From an uncultured Roseburia sp. (GTDB taxonomy: Bacteria; Bacillota; Clostridia; Lachnospirales; Lachnospiraceae): a DNA stretch of 64,000 nt. Every line of letters starts with the position of its first letter. Within the stretch, counting starts at the first letter, position 1. The stretch is taken from the NCBI GenBank assembly GCA_945787015.1, contig CALZGM010000006.1, positions 62,001 through 126,000 of the forward strand, in the 5' to 3' direction. The notes beneath the pieces are model-generated. The model searched no databases. It had not been told where the DNA came from and saw only the letters and a list, made by a program, of their open reading frames with translations. The position numbers were made by a program, and so were the translations under genes. Shown here piece by piece: positions 8,066-17,048 of this stretch.

Positions 8066-10225
8066 CTATTCATCAACAATCTGTGTTTCAAATGGTTTTA
8101 GAAAAAACTCCTTTGTTCCCTGATTTGTCTGAACGGTTGCAGTAAGTGCTTTATCGCTGTTATTGATAACAACAAGCTTCTTGCTTGCTGGATAGTATGC
8201 ACATTCTGCATCAGGATGATTGGTAAGGAACTTCTGCTCTGTTTCTGCACCCATTGCATACAGCATTAAATTCAATAACATACGATTGTTTGCATTGTTT
8301 TTCTCAAATCTTGAAAGGTACACACCTTTTCCTTTTCCAAAATCATTTACAACTGCTACAGGAATTCCGTCCTCTTCTACAAGTACTTTTGCATTTGGAT
8401 TGGTAAGGTATAGATTTTCTGCAGCTGGTACATAAGCTCCTTGTGGGAAAATAAGCTCTTTTGCTTTTTCATCCACATCGAACTGCCATCTTCCATGACA
8501 TACCTTAGCGCCAGTATCTTTATCAATTCCTAAAACATTTGCCATTCTAAAATAGGTGTCATAGCCTTCCACTGCCGATGGCTCCTCTACGCCAAGGAAT
8601 ACGCCACCTTCATATACCCATTTTTGAAGTGCAGCAATTAATGTGGCATCCCTCCATGCATCTCCACCACTCCATGCGGTACCTGCACGTCCTGCATTAA
8701 TTACAATATCAAAATCTCTTAATTTTCCGTTTTTGACATCGTCAAAATCTGAGAAACAAACATCAACAGGAAGTCCAGATAATGCTTCATTAATATGTAT
8801 TAAGGTATGCATATAGGTCTCATGGAAATGTCCTGACAAACTCCAGGAACGAAGTTTTCCCCAACTATGAAGAATTGCAACCTTGCATGGCAAGGTATAA
8901 ACAGAACCATCTTTATGCATTGCCTTTACTTTTCTAAATTCCTTCATCAACTCTTCGATGTAATCCTGGAAATCCGGGAAATTCTCTGTCAAATGTAAAT
9001 ATCCACCAAGTCCAAGTCGATCAACCGGCTGACGAAGCAGTGCTCTTCGAATATTAATCCAATAATTTTTCGCATCCAGGGTAGGATTTCCACCTTCCAT
9101 AAAGGTTGGTGCTCCACCAAGTCCTACAGGGAATAAATATGGGTGTAAACGCAATTCATGTGTATCTACTTTTGCATTTGCACATAATCTTGCTTCATAT
9201 CCGCTAAATACACACTTGATTAATCCATCAAATCCAAATTCTTCAAAATGTTCACTATATGGTTCTACACCAATCCAACTATCATCGTAAAATACATATG
9301 CTTTTTTACCATACTGATGTACAAGGTCTACCAGCTTTTTGCCAAATTCCACAACAAACTTATTTGTGAATTCCATATAGTCTCTTTGCTTTTTCTTTGC
9401 CGGCATATGTGTGACATGAAGCTTACCCTGATTGATAAAGTCTTCTGAAGTAAGTGCATAGCCATATTCTTTTTCAAAATCATCTAATGCCTTTGGACTT
9501 ACGGTAAAATCGTATGAACCCCAGTCTGAATAGAGGTATCGATTCTTTTCATTACTTCCCCAAATCCATACAAAATTATAGAACATAGAAGTAAAACGAA
9601 CAACAGTGGTATCCGGGTGACTCTTACACCAATCCTCCATCCACTGATACATATAATTTTGAGCCTCTTTACTTCTTGGATCAATTGGCATCAAATGTTC
9701 TTTATTCCAGCTATTGGTCACATGATTGTACATGGAAATTTCTTCCCAAATACGATATGCTAAGAAGTTAACGGTATAATTATGGAAAGGAATCGAACCC
9801 TGAATAAATACATTTCCTGCTTCTGGTTCATAGCTCCATTTTTCATTTGGGACTTTTTCATTTGTCGTACGGTCATATACTTCCCAACATTTTACGGAGT
9901 CGTCACTACTATTAATGACAAATTGTTCTTCAAAGTATCCATCCATAAGATGAATAGTAAGAATTTCATCCCTGGCCATAACCACATGACTCATAAGAAA
10001 ACTCTGCTGTAAATCACTCATGTGCTTTTTTGCCCACTCATTGTGATCACGAATAATGCAAATGGTAGAATAAATGCCATATCCGGCTTTTGTGATTTCA
10101 TCTGATAATACAGTCCCATCACAATCTCGGATGACATCCGCACCCCATTTTTCTGCCATCTTAAGTGTCAGTTGTTCATAACCAGCTTCTCCCGGCAGTG
10201 TAAAGCTTCCTTTCTCCTCTACCAT
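8066..10225 (-). CDS. GH112 galactosyl phosphorylase, probably D-galactosyl-beta-1,4-L-rhamnose phosphorylase
   Basis: A 719-residue protein of GH112 family length. It begins MVEEKGSFTLPGEAGYEQLT and carries WGADVIRDCDGTVLS, then VVRFTSMFYNFVWIWG and DWGSYDFTVSP, typical of lacto-N-biose and Gal-Rha phosphorylases. The family cleaves beta-galactosides with phosphate to give galactose-1-phosphate. Two specificities are known: galacto/lacto-N-biose, and galactosyl-beta-1,4-L-rhamnose. The adjacent rhamnose mutarotase, GH105 and rhamnogalacturonan esterase favour Gal-Rha from RG-I, but this is inference. The start at 10225 has GAGGG upstream; the open frame extends to 10279 without a ribosome site. 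No signal peptide, so it is cytoplasmic. Confidence 0.92.
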   Translation of the reverse strand: MVEEKGSFTLPGEAGYEQLTLKMAEKWGADVIRDCDGTVLSDEITKAGYGIYSTICIIRDHNEWAKKHMSDLQQSFLMSHVVMARDEILTIHLMDGYFEEQFVINSSDDSVKCWEVYDRTTNEKVPNEKWSYEPEAGNVFIQGSIPFHNYTVNFLAYRIWEEISMYNHVTNSWNKEHLMPIDPRSKEAQNYMYQWMEDWCKSHPDTTVVRFTSMFYNFVWIWGSNEKNRYLYSDWGSYDFTVSPKALDDFEKEYGYALTSEDFINQGKLHVTHMPAKKKQRDYMEFTNKFVVEFGKKLVDLVHQYGKKAYVFYDDSWIGVEPYSEHFEEFGFDGLIKCVFSGYEARLCANAKVDTHELRLHPYLFPVGLGGAPTFMEGGNPTLDAKNYWINIRRALLRQPVDRLGLGGYLHLTENFPDFQDYIEELMKEFRKVKAMHKDGSVYTLPCKVAILHSWGKLRSWSLSGHFHETYMHTLIHINEALSGLPVDVCFSDFDDVKNGKLRDFDIVINAGRAGTAWSGGDAWRDATLIAALQKWVYEGGVFLGVEEPSAVEGYDTYFRMANVLGIDKDTGAKVCHGRWQFDVDEKAKELIFPQGAYVPAAENLYLTNPNAKVLVEEDGIPVAVVNDFGKGKGVYLSRFEKNNANNRMLLNLMLYAMGAETEQKFLTNHPDAECAYYPASKKLVVINNSDKALTATVQTNQGTKEFFLKPFETQIVDE

Positions 10226-10244
10226 AACTATTTCCCTCGTCTTT

Positions 10245-11870
10245 CTATATTTGAATTTGTTTGCACAAATTTGCAGCATCTATTCTTTTTATTTCTGCGT
10301 TTAAAAAAACCTTCTCTTTTAACCTGTTTTGCTCATTCTCATCGATTGTTTTTCTACTTTTATATCCATTGATAAGAATGGTTACAAACTCTTCCCCAGT
10401 AATCTTCTTTTGTGGCAAAAATTTATGTTCACAAATCATACTCTCCGGAATTAAACCATTCTGCCATGCACATTCTATCGTTCCCGCATAACTCTCATGA
10501 CCGATGACATCCGCAAAATAATCATTGTATACATTCGTAGGAAAAAACTTCATGGTCAAAATGACCATTTCAAGAGCTTCTACTCTTGTTAATGCGTCAT
10601 TTGGTCGTTCAAGATCTAAAAACAATTCTTGGTTGCCTACCATAGTTTTCTTCTCATATTCCTTTGGAACCACCACCTGTGGGAATTCTTTTTCCGGAAG
10701 CCAAGATGGATATTCCATTTTCTTACAAAGCTTCGCTTTTACCAGTTCCTCATACACAAAGCCTGCGAATACGTACGCTCCATAATCATTACTATGAGTG
10801 TAATCGGATGGAAAAAAGTATCTTTTTGCATTCTCTCTTCCCTGCTTTATTACAAATGCCCTGCTTAAGTCATGTAAATCAACATATGGAATCTTTTGCT
10901 CTGTTGCAGTTTCTTTACACACCTTCGCATATTCTTCTAATAAATCATTGTATACGCCAGTTCCTAACCAGGAGTTTCTTGCTAATGGTGAAACAAGCAC
11001 CGGTATGGCTCCACGCTGCTTCACTTCCTTTATATAGGTAAGAAGGTTGTCTTTATATCCTTCGTATGCTTTCAGTTCCATCAACTTTTGATCATTATGT
11101 CCAAACTGGAAAAGACAAATATCATCTTTTTTCAATCGTTTTAATAAAATGTCATAATGACCTTCTGAGCGAAAGCTTAGCGTTGTAAGCCCTGAATGTG
11201 CGTGATTTGAAACTGCCATCTCTTCTTTTAAATAATTTGATAGCATCTGTCCCCATCCACAGTAGCTGTTCCATGGGTAGTATGGATAAGCGGCACTTTG
11301 ATCAGTGACGGTAGAGTCACCAGCAATATAAACAGTACGGCCTTCCCAAGGAACAATTTCCATTTCTTTGATATGTACATCTTTTCCAAATACTGTTACA
11401 TCGACAGTGGTATCTTCCATAATCGTCGTATGATTTCTTGGAATAATCGGACATACATTTACTAACCCTTGAATAGTTAACGATTCGTTCGCTTTTAGTA
11501 TTCCTTGATAGATTAATCTTCTTCTACCTAAGAAAACCATTACCTGCTCTTCCTCTTTTGCATACAGCATAATAGAAACCTTATAGTTTCCTTCTACTAC
11601 CTTCTGTACAAAAGTAAGTGGCATCAGACCATCACCGTCCCACTGTATAGAACACCCATTTTCATCCTGTAATAGAGATGCTAACACTTCGTCCTGACAC
11701 CAGTAGGAAGGCTCCATTCCATGATTCAGTTCTACAATTTGAAGCTCCTTGTATTCGCTACGATTTTCTTCCGTTAGGAACCCATAAGATTGATCTTCCG
11801 ACTTTAAATATAAGTTTTTCGATGATACAAACGTATATCCGTCTCTTTTTTCGTCAAATGAAAATTTCAT
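10245..11870 (-). CDS. Rhamnogalacturonan acetylesterase (CE12, SGNH) with C-terminal SLH-like region
   Basis: A 541-residue protein. The middle (about residues 177-390) is an SGNH hydrolase: RTVYIAGDSTVTDQ holds the block I GDS serine, FQFGHNDQK is block III and PSDYTHSNDYG has the catalytic Asp and His. This pattern matches rhamnogalacturonan acetylesterases, which remove acetyl esters from the galacturonic acid of RG-I. About 170 N-terminal residues form a beta-rich domain. The last 120 residues (DALTRVEALEMVILTM, YFADVIGHESYAGTIECAWQ, ITGEEFVTILING) look like S-layer homology repeats, although no signal peptide is present. The start at 11870 has GGAG upstream and lies just after the GH105 stop. 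It is followed 19 bases on by GH112. Confidence 0.87.
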   Translation of the reverse strand: MKFSFDEKRDGYTFVSSKNLYLKSEDQSYGFLTEENRSEYKELQIVELNHGMEPSYWCQDEVLASLLQDENGCSIQWDGDGLMPLTFVQKVVEGNYKVSIMLYAKEEEQVMVFLGRRRLIYQGILKANESLTIQGLVNVCPIIPRNHTTIMEDTTVDVTVFGKDVHIKEMEIVPWEGRTVYIAGDSTVTDQSAAYPYYPWNSYCGWGQMLSNYLKEEMAVSNHAHSGLTTLSFRSEGHYDILLKRLKKDDICLFQFGHNDQKLMELKAYEGYKDNLLTYIKEVKQRGAIPVLVSPLARNSWLGTGVYNDLLEEYAKVCKETATEQKIPYVDLHDLSRAFVIKQGRENAKRYFFPSDYTHSNDYGAYVFAGFVYEELVKAKLCKKMEYPSWLPEKEFPQVVVPKEYEKKTMVGNQELFLDLERPNDALTRVEALEMVILTMKFFPTNVYNDYFADVIGHESYAGTIECAWQNGLIPESMICEHKFLPQKKITGEEFVTILINGYKSRKTIDENEQNRLKEKVFLNAEIKRIDAANLCKQIQI

Positions 11871-11871
11871 T

Positions 11872-12927
11872 CTATAATGCTCCATCACTACGGGTATTTG
11901 CATAATCAAGTGCTCCAGCAAATAGTGCCAATGCCATTCCCTGACCCCATCCCTGAATCCATTTTTTCGAAATATTGCGATATCCATCACGGTCTTTCAT
12001 TACTGCTGTACCACCGGAAACATTCATGACTCTTCCATCTGGTGCCACATTATCAAGTACACCCTTGATGGCTTTGTTAATGTATTCAATATGAAGTGGA
12101 TTTCCTTTATCAATCATTGCTGCCGCAATACCTGCTGATGCGGAAATTTCTTCATAGCTTTCTTCATCATCTAAGATGGTTCTCCACAATCCATTTTCTG
12201 TTTGAAGCAATTTAAGAGAACCTAATAATTCATTTAAGGAACCTACGATTTCTAAAAACTGTGGATATAAATATGCTTCCGGTAAAATTCTACCAACCTG
12301 AGCCATCGTGTAAGCAGCCCAGCAGTTTGCACGGCCCCAATAAAATCCTGACATATGGTCTTTGTGAATATGATCATATCCGTGATACCACAAACCGGTG
12401 TCTTCGTTCTGTAAATACTGAATATGCCAATAATACTGATTTAGCGCATCACCAATAAGCTCTGGATCATTTAACATGACACCAACACGCAGTAAAAATA
12501 ATGCTGCCATAAATAAGGTGTCACACCAGCACTGTTCCGGGAAATCATTATTTGCAGATACCGTATGTTGTAATACATTGTCTCCAAAACGAAGTGCATC
12601 TTTTCGCAGATATGTAACCTTACTCATAATAATATCTAAATAAGTCTGGTCGTTCGTAGCCTTATAAAGAGTAATTAAGCAATGACCCATCGCACAGGTA
12701 TTTACCGTCCAAACGCTTGGAAGACCAATTTCATGAATGTATTTATCTACTCTTTCCTTCATAACATTTAGATATTTTTCATTACCTGTTACTTCGTATG
12801 CTTTACTGATGCCGTAATATGCAACTCCACATGGCCAATCCCATGTAAGGTCCATTTTCATAGTACGTTCGACAATTCTCTCAATTATTTCTTCTACCTG
12901 TTTTTGATTAAATGAAAGCTGTGCCAT
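11872..12927 (-). CDS. GH105 unsaturated rhamnogalacturonyl hydrolase (YteR/RhiN-like)
   Basis: A 351-residue (alpha/alpha)6-barrel protein. Recognisable landmarks are MDLTWDWPCGVAYYGISKAY, EQCWCDTLFMAALFLLRVG with the probable catalytic Asp, LWYHGYDH, and SGFYWGRANCWAAYTMAQVG. GH105 enzymes hydrolyse the unsaturated galacturonyl residue left on the non-reducing end by rhamnogalacturonan lyases, acting in the cytoplasm. The start at 12927 is preceded by AGGAGAAAAGAG; the frame to 12948 is longer but lacks such a site. It is the first enzyme gene after the ABC importer and sits two bases from the CE12 start. A rhamnogalacturonan lyase would be expected elsewhere in the genome. Confidence 0.93.
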   Translation of the reverse strand: MAQLSFNQKQVEEIIERIVERTMKMDLTWDWPCGVAYYGISKAYEVTGNEKYLNVMKERVDKYIHEIGLPSVWTVNTCAMGHCLITLYKATNDQTYLDIIMSKVTYLRKDALRFGDNVLQHTVSANNDFPEQCWCDTLFMAALFLLRVGVMLNDPELIGDALNQYYWHIQYLQNEDTGLWYHGYDHIHKDHMSGFYWGRANCWAAYTMAQVGRILPEAYLYPQFLEIVGSLNELLGSLKLLQTENGLWRTILDDEESYEEISASAGIAAAMIDKGNPLHIEYINKAIKGVLDNVAPDGRVMNVSGGTAVMKDRDGYRNISKKWIQGWGQGMALALFAGALDYANTRSDGAL

Positions 12928-12972
12928 CTCTTTTCTCCTCTTTCTCATTTTTTGGTTTCAATTTTACAACAC

Positions 12973-13026
12973 TTTTTCAAAAATTCACCTGTTATCCTTC
13001 ACCGTTGCCGGAAAATTTTTGAAAAA
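12973..13026. repeat. 13-bp inverted repeat upstream of the GH105 gene
   Basis: Perfect arms TTTTTCAAAAATT (12973-12985) and AATTTTTGAAAAA (13014-13026) are separated by 28 bases. It lies in the gap between the solute-binding protein and GH105 genes, next to the GC-rich hairpin at 13042-13079. It could be an operator or an mRNA stem that separates the abundant binding-protein message from the enzyme part of the operon. Confidence 0.5.
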
Positions 13027-13041
13027 ACATTGTCCTTTTTT

Positions 13042-13079
13042 AATTACAGCCCTCCAGCCAAAGCCGGAGGGCTGTAATT
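13042..13079. terminator. Strong hairpin after the solute-binding protein gene
   Basis: Perfect 14-bp arms (AATTACAGCCCTCC at 13042-13055 and its complement at 13066-13079) with a 10-base loop. On the minus strand it lies 18 bases beyond the stop of the binding-protein gene. It is not followed directly by a U-run on that strand, so it may act as an RNA-stabilising stem or partial terminator, as often seen after binding-protein genes in sugar ABC operons. Confidence 0.6.
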
Positions 13080-13097
13080 GATAATCGTTTTTTGTTT

Positions 13098-14792
13098 TTA
13101 CTGTGGAAGCTTTGAGGTATATCCGTTATTGTATGCCTCTCCTCTTTCATCAATAACTGCCTGATAACCAGCATCTAAATATTCCTGACTATACTGTTCA
13201 TAGAGAGCATCAAACTCATCTGTTGAGCAGGTAGTAAGCTTTGTTCTATACTCAGAATATTTATCAAGAAGTACCTGCTGATAATCTGTTACAGCTGTGA
13301 TTGCAACTGCAAAGTTACAGTCTGAATTAACATAACCGGAATCTGCCATAGCAACCATTCCATTGTAGTTTTCAAGTAACTGTGTATAGAAATCATCACT
13401 ATCCGGATAGTTAACCGGTGCGTTTAATTTAACATCTTTTTCAATTTCGCCAAGAGTCTTAGATTCAACTACTATACACCAATAATCCTTATTGTTGTTA
13501 GCCATAGCATATTCTGTCTTAGAGAGGTCTCTCATAACTGGAAGTCCATCTACATAGTCGAAAGTCTGCCCTTCAAATCCATACTGGAATGTAAACAGAT
13601 TTTCCGGCTGCATTAACCATTCCATATACATCATACCGGCTTTCACCTGATCTTCTGTAGCAGTAGCAGAAAATGATACCATCATACCAAATCCATTATT
13701 TGGTCTATAAGAGTTTGAAACGCCTTCTTCATCAACTACAAGTCCTGGGCAAACAGCAATTGCAAGCTTTGCATCCTTGTTCTGTTCATAGAAAGAATCA
13801 AGAACTGCGATAGATGGAGCAATGTATGCTTTGTATTCGAAACATTTTCCTGCAATGAAATCTGCTTCGTTATCTGTTGTTTCTCTTGTATAGAATTCCG
13901 GGTTTAAGTAACCATCGTTAAATAACTGGTTTTCTCTCTGGATTAATTTCTTCTGAGCTTCGGTGGAAAGTGCCGGAATTGCATAATCACCTGTTGTAGC
14001 CCATGTGTACTCATCCTGTGGATAGGTTCTGAATGCATAGTTCTGGTCAACGCCTGCTCCGGTAATCTTTGAGCCACCTGCCGGGTATTCACAAAGACCT
14101 GCATCTTTGATAGCTTTGTAAACATTAAGTCTGTCCGCAAAGGTCTGTGGATATTCTAAGCCAAGCTGCTCTAACCAGTCTACACGGTAAAAGGTAGCGT
14201 AGTTATATGTGTTGTTCCAGTATGGTCTTTCTGCAAGAGCAAAGTAAGTTTTTCCATTAAGAGCTGTGTTCTGGAGATTTCCTTGGTCTACAATCATCTG
14301 ATAATATGTAGGTGCAATCTGTGCAAGCTGTTCTAAATCAAGTTCCTGAAGATATCCATCATCAGCCCACTGAGCCTGCTTCGGGAAATCATATTCCATA
14401 AGAATCGTTGGAAGAGATCCTGAGTTTGCAAGGTTTGCATATGCGTTAAGAACGTCTCCACGTGGAATTGCTACGTACTCAACATTAATGTTATACTGAT
14501 CTCCGAAGTTCTCCTGAATCCATTTGGTCCAGTAGTTAGAAGTTACGTCAACTTCACCACCTCTGTCATATACAGGCACCTGTAATGTTACTGTTTCATC
14601 AAATTTTGTCCAGGAAGCCATTCCTGCTTCCGCCTGTACTTCAACCTGCTCTACTTCTTTGATTGAATCTGTCTCTGTAGAATTGTCAGACGATCCGGAA
14701 GCTGTCTTGTTACCACAGCCCGCTAACATACTGATTGCCATAGCACCAACTAAAGATGCAGACAATACTTTTTGAAGAGTATTCTTCTTCAT
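13098..14792 (-). CDS. Extracellular solute-binding lipoprotein of a sugar ABC importer (LplA/YtcQ type)
   Basis: A 564-residue lipoprotein. It has a signal peptide ending in the lipobox LAGCGNK (Cys near residue 26), then a Ser/Thr/Glu-rich linker and a large type-1 binding-protein domain. The length is typical of the LplA/YtcQ group of family 1 binding proteins, which are over 500 residues and bind oligosaccharides, in particular rhamnogalacturonan and alginate fragments. Motifs include YWTKWIQENFGDQYNINVEY, LPTILMEYDFPKQAQWADDG and AGMMYMEWLMQPENLF. The start has GGAGG upstream. It lies after the two permease genes in the same orientation, 116 bases apart, and is followed by a strong hairpin. 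Confidence 0.93.
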   Translation of the reverse strand: MKKNTLQKVLSASLVGAMAISMLAGCGNKTASGSSDNSTETDSIKEVEQVEVQAEAGMASWTKFDETVTLQVPVYDRGGEVDVTSNYWTKWIQENFGDQYNINVEYVAIPRGDVLNAYANLANSGSLPTILMEYDFPKQAQWADDGYLQELDLEQLAQIAPTYYQMIVDQGNLQNTALNGKTYFALAERPYWNNTYNYATFYRVDWLEQLGLEYPQTFADRLNVYKAIKDAGLCEYPAGGSKITGAGVDQNYAFRTYPQDEYTWATTGDYAIPALSTEAQKKLIQRENQLFNDGYLNPEFYTRETTDNEADFIAGKCFEYKAYIAPSIAVLDSFYEQNKDAKLAIAVCPGLVVDEEGVSNSYRPNNGFGMMVSFSATATEDQVKAGMMYMEWLMQPENLFTFQYGFEGQTFDYVDGLPVMRDLSKTEYAMANNNKDYWCIVVESKTLGEIEKDVKLNAPVNYPDSDDFYTQLLENYNGMVAMADSGYVNSDCNFAVAITAVTDYQQVLLDKYSEYRTKLTTCSTDEFDALYEQYSQEYLDAGYQAVIDERGEAYNNGYTSKLPQ

Positions 14793-14834
14793 AAAAACTT
14801 CCTCCTTTTTTAGCTTTACGCCTTAATAAAATAT

Positions 14835-14866
14835 ATAGTGATACCCACCCCTTGCGGGAATACTAT
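14835..14866. other. Imperfect hairpin between permease and binding-protein genes
   Basis: ATAGTGATACCC (14835-14846) pairs, with one bulge, to GGGAATACTAT (14856-14866). The 115-base gap holding it is the only sizeable gap inside the transporter operon. It may set the ratio of binding protein to permease. No clear promoter was found in the gap. Confidence 0.35.
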
Positions 14867-14907
14867 CATGATAAATATGTTATATAAGTTTTTGCTTGCC
14901 GCCTGTT

Positions 14908-15828
14908 TTAACCCTTTACCGCACCAACCATAGTGCCTTTTACGAAATACTTCTGAACAAACGGATAAATAATAATGATTGGAATCGTAACAAACATAAT
15001 GGATGCTGCCTGAAGGACTTCAGGTGTTGACGTTACGTTTGTCGCCTCCGTAAGAGCTGTCTGTGCAGCTTCCTGTGCATTTAATATCATTTCATATAAT
15101 TTGTACTGAGCCATCTTCAATTTGTTTGAAGTGATGTAGTACATGTTATCTGAGTATGCATTCCAACGTCCAACCGCATAAAACAATGATAATGTTGCAA
15201 TAATCGGTTTAGAAAGCGGAAGTACGATTTTTCCAAGGATTTGAAAATTCGTTGCTCCGTCAAGGAATGCGGACTCTTCCAGTTCATCCGGAATATTACT
15301 CATAAAGTTGTTCTTCATAATCAGCATATTATATGGTGAATAGATAAGTGGTAAAATAAGTACCCACCAGTTATCAATCAAATTTAAGTTAAAATATAAA
15401 AGATACGTTGGTAAAAGTCCTGCTGAGAAATACATTGGTATCATCAGAAGGAAAGTAATTACATTTCTTCCCTTTAGCCTCTTTTTTGAAAGAGGATATG
15501 CTGCGCAGGTACAAACCAGCATGCCAAGCACAGTAAATACCGCAGTAATAAAAACGCTGTACTTCATGGAGTAGGTAAGGCTACCATCTTCAAACAAGGA
15601 CCGGTATGCATCAAAAGTTATGCCCTTCGGCCAAAGGAAAACTGCTTTCGCCTGAACAAAGCTGTTTCCTGAAATAGACTTTACAAACACATGCCAGAAT
15701 GGAATAATGCAAGTCAGACAAAGGAGCGAAATCACAACGATAATTACAATATCGCTGACATGGAATTTCAAAATCGCACCGGAACCGTCATTCATGGTAG
15801 CATCCAGTTCTTTTTTCTTCTTAGACAT
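14908..15828 (-). CDS. Carbohydrate ABC transporter permease (LplC/YtcP type)
   Basis: A 306-residue inner-membrane permease with six predicted helices. The MalG-type EAA loop reads ELEESAFLDGATNFQILGKI, followed by LPLSKPIIATLSLFYAVGRW. It ends FVKGTMVGAVKG, the common C-terminus of the YtcP group. With LplB it would form the channel of the oligosaccharide importer. The ATG at 15828 has an excellent GGAGGTG upstream; the frame extending to GTG 15837 overlaps that ribosome site and is rejected. It lies 12 bases after the first permease gene. No ATPase is encoded nearby, so a shared MsmX-like ATPase elsewhere is expected. Confidence 0.93.
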   Translation of the reverse strand: MSKKKKELDATMNDGSGAILKFHVSDIVIIVVISLLCLTCIIPFWHVFVKSISGNSFVQAKAVFLWPKGITFDAYRSLFEDGSLTYSMKYSVFITAVFTVLGMLVCTCAAYPLSKKRLKGRNVITFLLMIPMYFSAGLLPTYLLYFNLNLIDNWWVLILPLIYSPYNMLIMKNNFMSNIPDELEESAFLDGATNFQILGKIVLPLSKPIIATLSLFYAVGRWNAYSDNMYYITSNKLKMAQYKLYEMILNAQEAAQTALTEATNVTSTPEVLQAASIMFVTIPIIIIYPFVQKYFVKGTMVGAVKG

Positions 15829-15840
15829 TTTTCGCACCTC

Positions 15841-16794
15841 CTATAACAATCCATCTTCACCAAGTGATTTGGCAATCCGGTCAGCTATCAAAACAAGTAT
15901 CAGTCCAACCAGTGACTGGAAAAAGTTCGCTGCTGTACCAAGTGAATAGTGTTGGCTCTTTAAACCGAATTGGTAAACATACATCGCCAGCTGGTAAGAA
16001 AAATCTTTTACCATTGCATTATCGAGAGCAGTTAAACGTTCCAGATTAGAGCCCATAATCTTTCCGAGATTCATAATAAGAAGTGTTACAATGGTACCTC
16101 TGATACCAGGAAGCGTTACATGAAGCATTCTCTGCCATCTGGTCGCTCCATCAATCATGGCCGCCTCATATAGTTCACCGCTGATGCTTGTAATTGCGGC
16201 AAGGTAAAGAATTGTTCCCCACCCCATCGTCTGCCATACGTTAATCAAAAGATAAGTAACAGCCCAGTGCCATTTTTCTGTCAAAAAAGGAATTCCCTGC
16301 TCAATCACTCCCCACTTCATCAAAGCCATATTTACAAGTCCTGTAGATGGGCGGAACATTGCGTATGCAATAGAACCGATTACTGCCCATGAGAGGAAAT
16401 GCGGAAGATAAAGAACCGTCTGTGTCACTTTCTTAAACTTCTTAAAGCGAAGCTCATTTAGCATCAATGCCAAAATAATCGGCATCGGAAATCCCAAAAG
16501 CAAATCCAACAAATTAAAGACGATTGTGTTTTTTAATGCTTTCATAAAGTCTGCACTTGTAAATAAAGTAACAAAATTCTTCATTCCAACCCAATCGCTT
16601 CCTTCGTAGCCCTTCATAACCTTATAGTTCATGAAAATCATACGAAGTCCCGGATAAGCAGCATAGTTAAATATGATAACCATTGCCAGAGGGAAAAGTA
16701 GCATTAAGTATAATTGCCAGTCTCTTTTCATTGCACTTTTCCAGGTTGTGGTTGTTTTAACCCTAGGTCTGCCATTTGCCTTTTTTGCTTTCAT
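15841..16794 (-). CDS. Sugar ABC transporter permease (LplB/YteP type)
   Basis: A 317-residue permease with six predicted helices: WQLYLMLLFPLAMVIIFNYA is the first and GLILVLIADRIAKSLGEDGLL the C-terminal one. The EAA loop is ELYEAAMIDGATRWQRMLHV. LplB/YteP proteins pair with LplC/YtcP and large binding proteins for complex oligosaccharides. It is the first gene of the importer operon. The start at 16794 is preceded by GGAGAGACGGGTT. It diverges from the AraC regulator gene across a 254-base region that probably contains regulator sites. Confidence 0.93.
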   Translation of the reverse strand: MKAKKANGRPRVKTTTTWKSAMKRDWQLYLMLLFPLAMVIIFNYAAYPGLRMIFMNYKVMKGYEGSDWVGMKNFVTLFTSADFMKALKNTIVFNLLDLLLGFPMPIILALMLNELRFKKFKKVTQTVLYLPHFLSWAVIGSIAYAMFRPSTGLVNMALMKWGVIEQGIPFLTEKWHWAVTYLLINVWQTMGWGTILYLAAITSISGELYEAAMIDGATRWQRMLHVTLPGIRGTIVTLLIMNLGKIMGSNLERLTALDNAMVKDFSYQLAMYVYQFGLKSQHYSLGTAANFFQSLVGLILVLIADRIAKSLGEDGLL

Positions 16795-17048
16795 AACCCG
16801 TCTCTCCTTCTCTTCTAAATCTATTTGTATTATACTGATAACAAAGTTTCATCTCTATTTCATTTCAACTTATACTATGCAATTTTGACCATTTATTTTT
16901 TTATTTTATTGCCATGTTGTCTATTATGCATGATTAGGTTTCGTTTTATTTGTGCACTTTTACCATTTAATTTCTGCAAACACTGATTTACACTTAAAAA
17001 AAAGCTAATTTTGCACTATTCAATTTCAACTGTAAAGGAGATTTATTT
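16795..17048. promoter_or_regulatory. Divergent regulatory region between lplB and the AraC gene, with direct repeats
   Basis: No gene fits here. On the minus strand a TATAAT (16833-16838) lies upstream of lplB but has no good -35, which suggests an activator-dependent promoter. Two near-identical direct repeats of the form TGCA(A/C)TTTT(G)ACCATTTA occur at 16878-16895 and 16953-16969, 75 bases apart, with a weaker third copy (TGCACTATT) at 17012. They are good candidates for AraC-family binding sites. A clear ribosome site, AAAGGAG, precedes the araC-type start at 17049. Confidence 0.55.

Noticed and set aside
14816..14905. Riboswitch between permease and binding-protein genes
   Set aside because: Only one weak imperfect stem is present; no conserved riboswitch core was recognised.
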